This document shows positions 1 to 4,909 of a stretch of DNA of 9,320 bases, piece by piece; position 1 is the stretch's first letter, and each line of letters starts with the position of its first letter. Under the pieces are notes generated by a model. That model was not told the DNA's origin. It did no database searches and was given only the letters and a program-made list of their open reading frames with translations. This DNA comes from Planctomycetales bacterium. GTDB lineage: Bacteria; Planctomycetota; Phycisphaerae; SM23-33. Location: NCBI GenBank assembly GCA_030592655.1, contig JAUVIQ010000119.1, forward strand, positions 1 through 9,320. Reading direction: 5' to 3'. Position numbers and translations under genes: made by a program.

Positions 1-62
1 GACGCCAGAGCAAGAGACAATAGAGAAACCAAAATCCATGCGAAACTGTATGAACGAACCAT
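1..62 (-). CDS. 5' end of a secreted or membrane protein gene (partial)
   Basis: Reading the minus strand from an ATG at 60-62 gives MVRSYSFAWILVSLLSLALA before the window ends. This has a short basic start followed by a hydrophobic stretch ending in small residues, the pattern of a Sec signal peptide or a first membrane segment. A strong Shine-Dalgarno sequence (AAGGAGGA on the minus strand, 67-74) lies at good spacing, and an extended -10 promoter lies about 70 bp further upstream. The two signals together make this a real gene start despite only 62 bases being visible. It lies downstream of the glycosyltransferase on the same strand, but a probable terminator and its own promoter separate them, so it is likely transcribed independently. 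Its function cannot be told from this fragment. Confidence 0.72.
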   Translation of the reverse strand, partial: MVRSYSFAWILVSLLSLALA

Positions 63-65
63 TTT

Positions 66-74
66 ATCCTCCTT
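66..74 (-). promoter_or_regulatory. Strong ribosome binding site for the left-edge gene
   Basis: The minus strand reads AAGGAGGAT, then AAA, then ATG. The match to the anti-Shine-Dalgarno sequence is almost complete. The GGAGG core sits five bases from the start codon, and this fixes the start of the truncated gene at position 62. Confidence 0.75.
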
Positions 75-98
75 GTTTTCCCGCCGAAGTGGGTAGGC

Positions 99-113
99 TG
101 GGACGAAGTCCCA
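99..113 (-). other. Perfect 6-bp hairpin in the leader of the left-edge gene
   Basis: TGGGAC (99-104) and GTCCCA (108-113) are perfectly complementary around a GAA spacer. With transcription from the minus-strand promoter at 134-161, the RNA would start near 127 and carry this hairpin about 25 bases ahead of the ribosome binding site. It could stabilise the leader or modulate translation. It could equally be a dispersed intergenic repeat with no role here. No T-run follows, so it is not an intrinsic terminator. Confidence 0.4.
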
Positions 114-133
114 CCATTTTCTACTAAACAAGA

Positions 134-161
134 ATTATACCACAAATCCCGAAAATGACAA
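134..161 (-). promoter_or_regulatory. Extended -10 sigma-70-like promoter driving the left-edge gene
   Basis: On the minus strand, TTGTCA (156-161, five of six matches to the -35 consensus) is followed by a 16-bp spacer and a perfect TATAAT (134-139). TGG directly before it provides the extended -10 TGn motif. Transcription would begin near 127, giving a leader of about 65 bases before the ATG at 62. The consensus is that of housekeeping sigma factors in general and has not been tested in this lineage. Confidence 0.65.
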
Positions 162-195
162 GCAAAAAGACCAATGAATATTTTTCCGCGATGGT

Positions 196-305
196 AAAAA
201 ACTGGTAGTCAGTAGCCGGTAGCCGGTAACAACATCCAAAGAAAAATACTCGTTGGCGTGCTTTTTACTCTTTTACTGACTACCGACTACCGGCTACTGG
301 CTACC
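196..305 (-). terminator. Repeat-derived hairpin terminator of the glycosyltransferase gene
   Basis: The arms at 204-229 and 280-305 are inverted repeats matching at 23 of 26 positions, with a 50-base loop. Read on the minus strand, the right arm comes first, the left arm second, and a run of six T follows (196-201). A stem followed by a T-run is the layout of an intrinsic terminator for the gene ending at 294. The arms are made of 7-bp tandem units, so several registers can pair. The loop is longer than usual for a terminator, which is the main reason for doubt. Confidence 0.5.
205..232 (+). repeat. Heptamer tandem repeat array, GTAGYCR type
   Basis: Three clean 7-bp units, GTAGTCA, GTAGCCG and GTAGCCG (205-225), are followed by a decayed unit, GTAACAA. 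The same unit appears in opposite orientation at 274-311. This short array forms one arm of the hairpin after the glycosyltransferase gene. Confidence 0.75.
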
Positions 306-311
306 GACTAC
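274..311 (-). repeat. Heptamer tandem repeat array running into the 3' end of a gene
   Basis: Five full 7-bp units follow each other without gaps on the plus strand: TACTGAC, TACCGAC, TACCGGC, TACTGGC and TACCGAC, then a partial TAC. On the minus strand these are GTAGYCR units, the inverse of the array at 205-232. Units from 294 to 311 encode the last five residues (VVGSQ) and the TAG stop of the glycosyltransferase. The array has therefore invaded, or become, the end of the reading frame. Confidence 0.8.
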
Positions 312-1082
312 TTTGTCGTCGTAGAGTCCGCGGCGGGCGTTGCGTCGGATCGTCAGCAGTTCGGCCACCATTCGGAACGAATCGCGGAACAATCTGACTC
401 GCGAATCAGGGTCGAAGTTCCACGTAATCGGAACCTCCAGGATGCGATAACCCCGATCTCTGGCGATACGGAGCACTTCGACGTCGAAGGCCATACCGTC
501 GAGCCTCTGGCGTCTGAAAACGTCGTCGGCCACCGTTGCACTAAAGCACTTGAACCCACACTGCGTATCGCGCAGGCCCGGCAACGCCAGAATACGCACA
601 ATCGCGTTAAAAACCCGTCCGATGCGCCGACGAGAGGCCGGCTGGGTAACGACCGACCCGGGCGCTTCACGCGAACCGATTGCAATATCGAAATCCTCCA
701 GCTGCGGCGGAAGGAACCGATTGACCTCGGCGATTGGCATGGACAGGTCGGCATCGCAGAGGAAGCGGTATTGCCCCCGCGCTTCGAGCATTCCGCGACG
801 GACCGCCAGACCTTTGCCCCGCATCTCCTCCCGCAGCACTCGCAAGGACGGATGTCCCGGCACAAACGACTGCGCCACTTCAAATGTCCGGTCCTCGCTG
901 CCGTTCTCGACTACCAGGACCTCGGCTGGGTACGTCTGTGCGTCCAGGAAGGCGAAAACCTCCTCCAGCGTCCCCGGCAGGCGGGATTCCTCGTTGTGGG
1001 CCGGTATCACAATCGACAGCAGGGGCGTGTCCGCCGCGCTTCCGGAAGGCAGTTCGTTTGGTTGTCGGTCCTGTTCGGGCAT
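294..1082 (-). CDS. Family 2 glycosyltransferase, polyprenyl/dolichyl-phosphate sugar synthase type
   Basis: This 262-residue protein has the GT-A fold signatures of GT2 enzymes that move a hexose from a nucleotide sugar to a polyprenyl phosphate (dolichyl-phosphate glucosyltransferase/mannosyltransferase group). Visible motifs are SIVIPAHNEE (23-32), VVENGSEDRT (57-66), GKGLAVRRGM (89-98), the metal-binding DAD (110-112), IGSRE (135-139) and DTQCGFKCF (172-180). The last is characteristic of the dolichyl-phosphate glucose synthase branch. There is no N- or C-terminal membrane segment, so it probably acts peripherally on the cytoplasmic face. The ATG at 1082 lacks a clear ribosome binding site, but the N-terminal strand at residue 23 rules out a much later start. 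It is divergent from the membrane phosphatase-fold gene. The final VVGSQ is encoded by an intergenic repeat. The sugar donor cannot be read from the sequence. Confidence 0.9.
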   Translation of the reverse strand: MPEQDRQPNELPSGSAADTPLLSIVIPAHNEESRLPGTLEEVFAFLDAQTYPAEVLVVENGSEDRTFEVAQSFVPGHPSLRVLREEMRGKGLAVRRGMLEARGQYRFLCDADLSMPIAEVNRFLPPQLEDFDIAIGSREAPGSVVTQPASRRRIGRVFNAIVRILALPGLRDTQCGFKCFSATVADDVFRRQRLDGMAFDVEVLRIARDRGYRILEVPITWNFDPDSRVRLFRDSFRMVAELLTIRRNARRGLYDDKVVGSQ

Positions 1083-1166
1083 TATCCGGCACTTTCTGCG
1101 CCAAAAGGATACACAACAAAAGCGTAAGCATGTAGTGATATTTGCAATGATGCCTCAAGAGGAAGA

Positions 1167-1195
1167 TTGACCGTACGTTATATCTTTCCTAGAAT
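1167..1195 (+). promoter_or_regulatory. Near-consensus sigma-70-like promoter of the membrane phosphatase-fold gene
   Basis: TTGACC (1167-1172) is followed by exactly 17 bases and then TAGAAT (1190-1195). Each box matches the TTGACA/TATAAT consensus at five of six positions. Transcription would start near 1202, leaving about 31 bases before the TTG at 1233. The surrounding sequence (1172-1220) is AT-rich and unlike the coding DNA that follows. The -35 box coincides with the earliest in-frame TTG, so the two interpretations exclude each other. Confidence 0.6.
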
Positions 1196-1218
1196 TATAG
1201 GTATAAATCTTTCCTTTA

Positions 1219-1225
1219 AGCAGGG
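1219..1225 (+). promoter_or_regulatory. Ribosome binding site favouring the TTG start at 1233
   Basis: AGCAGGG ends seven bases before TTG at 1233-1235, a normal spacing for a moderate Shine-Dalgarno match. It competes with GAGGAAG (1159-1165), which lies only two to four bases from the earlier TTG at 1167, too close for comfortable initiation. Together with the promoter at 1167-1195, this site supports the later start. Confidence 0.5.
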
Positions 1226-1232
1226 TCGTGCT

Positions 1233-4043
1233 TTGGTATCTACGGATTCACAAAACGTTTCGTCTTCGCCCGTGCCGGCTGGTGACGGGGTTCTCGGCCA
1301 GGTTGCGGTGGGAGCCTTGCTGGTTCTGGCTACGTGTATGCTCGTTACTTTCGCGTTCACGACATTGACGGTAACGGGAACCGCCCAGACGGACACGAGC
1401 GCCGCTGCAGAGCAAATAGACCGACTCTTTCCGTACATAATGGCGTCAGGCGCTCTGGCCGGCGTGCTGGCGGGTGTGTGTTCTTTAGTGCTCGCGGTGC
1501 GTCAGCGAGGTCGAGAGCCGACTGGATGGACTCTGCTGCTGGTGTCGGCGGGCGTCTTGGCCATTGCCGCAGCGAGCACGATGATACTGGGAACCGTTAC
1601 CGTGGCCGGAGTAAGGCAGTTACCCGTAGCCGGGGAAGCCGGAATGAACCGGTGGGGTCAGGGTTCGGCCTTTGCATTGATGGTCGCATGTGCTTTGTGG
1701 GCGATGCGATGCTGGCAGGGTCAACGGATGCGGATCGTCCACGGCGACTTCAATGACGCCGAGGCGAAAATCGCCACCTGCCTGAAGCAGGTTACCGGCG
1801 GAAAACTTTTGGCGCATCTACGGAGCGTATTGCTTTCGGCGGGACTGGTAGGTCTGGCGATATGCGTTCCTGTGGATTTCTTCGCGATCGCCCGCGCCGA
1901 CATCAGCGCCGGCGGATTGGCCGGAGCGATGACGCTGAGCGCTTCGGGGGTGGTGCTGTTCTGTATTCTCCAGTGCGTGCTGCTCACAGCGGCGATGTCG
2001 CTGCTGATCGGAATGTTCCGTATCGGGTTAATCGGCGATGAAGCCAGCGGGATGGTGGGATTTACCGCCGGCGTATTCGCGTTTCTGTTCAGCGGCTGCG
2101 GCCTCTATCTGTCTTTCGGCGATCAGATTCGCGTTCTGGGTCTGACCATGCTGGTAATGTCTGTTCTGATGGTTTATGGATTGTTCTTCGGTGTGGCGGT
2201 GTCCCGGTACGTTCTGGAGCTTTGCCGCGAAGGTCGCCGCCCGCGCGACCTTTCCGACCTGATTCGCATATCGATTATTGCCGGCGCGACGTTTCCGCTT
2301 CTGGCGGTGATCCGATGGGCGCGCCGGCGCGTCCACGCCGGCCGAGCGGTAATCGTCGTCGGATGCGCCGTGCTGGTCGTCATAATCGCGCTGATGATCA
2401 AGGGAATGTTCCCGAGCGTGTACGACTTCATGGACAAGATACAGTTCTTCCTGGTCATTATGACGGTGCTGATGGCGGTGCTGGTCGGGCATATTGTGAA
2501 CCCGGCGGAAAAGAGGTGGCCGAAGGTGAGATTGGTCGCGCTGGTGCTGCTGACGACGGGATGCCTGGGGGTGGTTATCAACTCCGATAAGGCAATGGCT
2601 TCGGTGCGACCCAAAGTCTTCCAGTACACACCCCGGGGAAAGTACAGTCTGAACGTAATCGAATGGCTCGTCGCGCCGAACGAAGCGATGAACCATATCG
2701 ACACTGGCTGGAAGCCGCCGATCCTCAAAGGCCCGTCCGCAGGACCGAAGCGCGAAATCATCAGCGCCCTGAAGAAGAAAAAGCCGCTGACCATACTCAT
2801 CATCTGGGACGCCGCCAGGCCTGACCGGATGAGCCTCCACGGATACCGTCGAAGTCGTGCGCCGTTCCTGGCGACTACGCCGAATCTCGATAAGCACAAA
2901 GACGAATTCCTCCGTTTTACCAACGCATACTCACAGGCGACGGCGACCAGTTGTTCCATGCGGCATCTCTTCACCGGACGATACTCCTCGCGGTGGATGC
3001 TCAAGACCGAAGGAATAGCGCCCTTCTGGACGAACGAATTAATCCGCGCCGGTTATCATTCATTCTTTATGAACATCATCGGAAGCGATTACAACGGGCT
3101 GAGCCTGGAGGCGTTTTATCGCGATATGCCGGAATCCCAGAGGAAGCGTCTGGAACTGCTCGATTGCACGCTGTGCCCCAAAGAAAATCTCAAAAAGGGG
3201 CAAAAACACGGGCGAAAAGCAACACCGGAACTGCTGCAAAAACTCGCCGGAAAAACCAAGTTCATCGAGTGCAACCGCCAGAACGAACAAAAGTCGGTGC
3301 ACGACCTGCTGGCGTTCCTGGAAACGCAAACCGAGACCCGTGGAGCCGGAGTCTTCGCGTATATCCACATGGACGCCACGCATACGCCGTGGTCGAGATT
3401 CAAGGAGGTCGAAGACTTCGGCGACAGCAAACAGGACAGATACGACCAGACCATGCGCTACAGCGACATGGTTCTGGGGGAATTAATCGACGGGCTGAAA
3501 AAACTTTCGATGTGGGATGATACGATCCTGATAGTTACCGCCGATCACGGTACGGGGCTGAACGATCATGATAAGTACGGCGGATTCCACCCGTGGATCG
3601 AGCAGATACACATCCCGCTCGTGGTGAAGATTCCCGGCGTCCCCGGAAGTCAAATCGACACAATGGTAGGCCTGTTCGACCTCGGGCCGACATTGATGGA
3701 TGTGTTCTTCCCCGATACGCTCGATAATTACGAGGGGCGAAGCCTCTGGCCTGTGATTCTCGACAAAAAGAAGTGGCCCAAACGAGTTATGTTCGGCCTG
3801 AACGCCTTTGCGAATTGTTACTATGTTATCTCCGCCGACGGGTTCCACTATATCCGCCAGCGGACGGATCGATACGAGCAGTTGTTTAACTGGCGCAAGG
3901 ACCCAGCCGAGACGAACGACCTGATGGGCGTCGATTTCGAAGCGGTTGATCTCAATCGCACGCGGATGAACTGGTTCCTGAACGTCCACGGCAAAGGGCG
4001 TGGTTACACCAATCCTTTCCACTGGTGCGAACCACCGTGGTAA
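1233..4043 (+). CDS. Polytopic membrane protein with C-terminal sulfatase/phosphoglycerol-transferase-fold domain
   Basis: Starting at TTG 1233, the product is 936 residues. Residues 20-452 hold roughly 11 to 12 hydrophobic segments. After a linker comes an alkaline-phosphatase-superfamily domain (about 518-910). Its metal-site motifs are ILIIWDAARPDRMSLHGY (Asp526), HMDATHTPW (His717), VTADHG (Asp771, His772) and GGFHPW (His786). The C-terminal NWRKDPAETNDLM matches the sulfatase family tail. At the nucleophile position, the usual CxPSR...LTG motif is replaced by TSCSMRHLFTG, with Thr572 where the formylglycine Cys/Ser would be. This favours a phospho-group transferase or hydrolase of the LtaS/EptA kind over a sulfatase. 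Those relatives usually have five membrane segments, so this N-terminal part is much larger. The catalytic domain should face the periplasm. The gene is divergent from a polyprenyl-phosphate glycosyltransferase, suggesting an envelope substrate. A TTG at 1167 would add 22 residues. Confidence 0.82.
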   Translation: MVSTDSQNVSSSPVPAGDGVLGQVAVGALLVLATCMLVTFAFTTLTVTGTAQTDTSAAAEQIDRLFPYIMASGALAGVLAGVCSLVLAVRQRGREPTGWTLLLVSAGVLAIAAASTMILGTVTVAGVRQLPVAGEAGMNRWGQGSAFALMVACALWAMRCWQGQRMRIVHGDFNDAEAKIATCLKQVTGGKLLAHLRSVLLSAGLVGLAICVPVDFFAIARADISAGGLAGAMTLSASGVVLFCILQCVLLTAAMSLLIGMFRIGLIGDEASGMVGFTAGVFAFLFSGCGLYLSFGDQIRVLGLTMLVMSVLMVYGLFFGVAVSRYVLELCREGRRPRDLSDLIRISIIAGATFPLLAVIRWARRRVHAGRAVIVVGCAVLVVIIALMIKGMFPSVYDFMDKIQFFLVIMTVLMAVLVGHIVNPAEKRWPKVRLVALVLLTTGCLGVVINSDKAMASVRPKVFQYTPRGKYSLNVIEWLVAPNEAMNHIDTGWKPPILKGPSAGPKREIISALKKKKPLTILIIWDAARPDRMSLHGYRRSRAPFLATTPNLDKHKDEFLRFTNAYSQATATSCSMRHLFTGRYSSRWMLKTEGIAPFWTNELIRAGYHSFFMNIIGSDYNGLSLEAFYRDMPESQRKRLELLDCTLCPKENLKKGQKHGRKATPELLQKLAGKTKFIECNRQNEQKSVHDLLAFLETQTETRGAGVFAYIHMDATHTPWSRFKEVEDFGDSKQDRYDQTMRYSDMVLGELIDGLKKLSMWDDTILIVTADHGTGLNDHDKYGGFHPWIEQIHIPLVVKIPGVPGSQIDTMVGLFDLGPTLMDVFFPDTLDNYEGRSLWPVILDKKKWPKRVMFGLNAFANCYYVISADGFHYIRQRTDRYEQLFNWRKDPAETNDLMGVDFEAVDLNRTRMNWFLNVHGKGRGYTNPFHWCEPPW

Positions 4044-4051
4044 GAGATAAA

Positions 4052-4127
4052 ACGAGCCGTGACTGTAAAGGAGCGGTCATTAAGACTTGAGCATCGGCCT
4101 GACCGCTCCCTCACAGTCGCGGCTCGT
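4052..4127. repeat. 76-bp imperfect palindrome between the membrane protein and phosphoesterase genes
   Basis: Three paired blocks nest around a 20-base loop: ACGAGCCG (4052-4059) with CGGCTCGT (4120-4127), GACTGT (4061-4066) with ACAGTC (4113-4118), and GGAGCGGTCA (4070-4079) with TGACCGCTCC (4100-4109). This gives about 24 base pairs in one hairpin, starting eight bases after the TAA stop. No T-run follows on either strand, so it is not a canonical intrinsic terminator. It may stop or stabilise the upstream transcript, or be a palindromic dispersed repeat. Confidence 0.7.
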
Positions 4128-4150
4128 AAGGCGTTACAGGGTTCAACAGT

Positions 4151-4645
4151 ATGAAAATAGGCATCGTTTCTGATTCGCACGGGAAGGTTTCCGTGCTTCG
4201 ACGCGCGTTGGCGTCGCTCGTCGAGCGCGGAGCCGAGGCAATCGTGCACTGCGGGGACATCGGAAGCGGCGAGTGTATAACCGCCCTGTCCGAAACAAAC
4301 TTACCCGCATACGCCGTTGCCGGGAATATGGACCGCCACGCCCGGATACTGCAAAGCCAGGCCGACGCCGACAACGTCCGCTTCAGTATGGACACTATCC
4401 TCGTTCCCCTGGGTAACGATAAGTACCTTGCCGCTACTCACGGGAACGACCCGCGAATAATGGCCGAACTGCTCGCCGACGGGCGGTTCGACTACCTTTG
4501 CCACGGACACACGCACCAGCCTCGCGACGAGAAGATCGGCTCGACGCGAGTGATTAATCCCGGTGCGCTGCGCCACGCGCATCCACCGTCAGCCGCCATC
4601 CTCGATACCGACGCCGACACCGTAGAACATTTCCCCGTTCGGTGA
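4151..4645 (+). CDS. Calcineurin-like metallophosphoesterase, YfcE/MJ0936 family
   Basis: This 164-residue cytoplasmic protein shows the full set of family motifs: DSHG (8-11), GDIG (35-38), GNMD (58-61), THG (96-98) and GHTH (119-122), then NPGALR (136-141). Asp8, His10, Asp36, Asn59, His97, His120 and His122 are the expected dinuclear metal ligands. The length is normal for the single-domain YfcE/MJ0936 group, which hydrolyses phosphodiester model substrates and whose physiological substrates are mostly unknown. The ATG has a moderate ribosome binding site (CAGGGT, 4137-4142). No promoter is evident in the 107-base gap, which is mostly filled by the palindrome at 4052-4127. It may therefore be read through from the membrane protein gene. 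A functional link to its neighbours is not evident. Confidence 0.9.
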   Translation: MKIGIVSDSHGKVSVLRRALASLVERGAEAIVHCGDIGSGECITALSETNLPAYAVAGNMDRHARILQSQADADNVRFSMDTILVPLGNDKYLAATHGNDPRIMAELLADGRFDYLCHGHTHQPRDEKIGSTRVINPGALRHAHPPSAAILDTDADTVEHFPVR

Positions 4646-4650
4646 AGAAA

Positions 4651-4800
4651 AATTAGCAGGGATGCAGGGGATACAGGGGATAAGAAATGAATTTTAATAA
4701 AAAGAAAAATACCTGTTTGAATTTTGGAAATATGTTTTATCCTGTGCATCCCTCGCCGCAGCGAGTCTCCGCTTCGCTCCGACCTGCATCCCTGCTAATT
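4651..4800. repeat. 150-bp element with perfect 18-bp terminal inverted repeats
   Basis: AATTAGCAGGGATGCAGG (4651-4668) is repeated exactly in inverse at 4783-4800. Inside lies a second, imperfect inverted pair (about 4666-4684 with 4736-4755), built from a GGGATRCAG motif repeated about every 9 bp. Near the right end are a small hairpin (CTCGC 4752-4756, GCGAG 4761-4765) and the spacer GGAGCGAAGCGGA (minus strand, 4768-4780). The centre is AT-rich and non-coding. The element starts six bases after the phosphoesterase stop codon. It could be a non-autonomous mobile or REP/MITE-like repeat, or an extended terminator. I see no obvious target-site duplication. Confidence 0.65.
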
Positions 4801-4848
4801 CTTTCCGCCGTCTGCTTATAAACGAAAAAAATGAAACAAAACGGGCAT

Positions 4849-4877
4849 TTGTGCGTCTAACATTCAGGGTGTATAAT
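4849..4877 (+). promoter_or_regulatory. Promoter of the two-gene secreted repeat-protein unit
   Basis: A perfect TATAAT (4872-4877) lies 17 bases after TTGTGC (4849-4854), which matches only the TTG of the -35 consensus. Transcription would begin near 4884, about 26 bases before the ATG at 4910, leaving room for the AAAGGA ribosome binding site at 4899-4904. Spacing to the gene is good, but the weak -35 box suggests moderate strength or activator dependence. Confidence 0.58.
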
Positions 4878-4909
4878 CTACTCCGAGACAACTCATCGAA
4901 AGGACAGTG

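Noticed and set aside
205..311. CRISPR-like array
   Set aside because: The units are 7 bp, contiguous and inverted between the two blocks, with no spacers and no cas genes.
880..1158. Minus-strand frame with a hydrophobic start (MLTLLLCILLAQ)
   Set aside because: Most of it overlaps the glycosyltransferase in another frame, and its later part is arginine/proline/glycine-rich shadow sequence with no domain. The hydrophobic start is probably chance in AT-rich intergenic DNA.
258..1170. Long plus-strand frames opposite the glycosyltransferase
   Set aside because: The translations lack any recognisable motif, while the minus strand carries a full set of GT2 signatures.
1194..1199. Minus-strand TATAAT as a promoter for the glycosyltransferase
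   Set aside because: No acceptable -35 box lies 16 to 18 bases upstream, and the site overlaps the better plus-strand promoter.
1167..1232. N-terminal extension of the membrane phosphatase-fold protein from TTG 1167
   Set aside because: The TTG is the -35 box of a good promoter, the ribosome binding site is too close, and the added codons look non-coding. The later TTG at 1233 fits better, though the earlier start is not excluded.
2940..2990. True formylglycine sulfatase assignment
   Set aside because: The CxPSR signature is absent: Thr occupies the nucleophile position and the Pro and Arg are replaced.
2028..3004. Long minus-strand frames inside the membrane phosphatase-fold gene
   Set aside because: They are antisense shadows of codon-biased coding DNA. 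The products are His/Arg/Gln-rich with no family features or ribosome binding sites.
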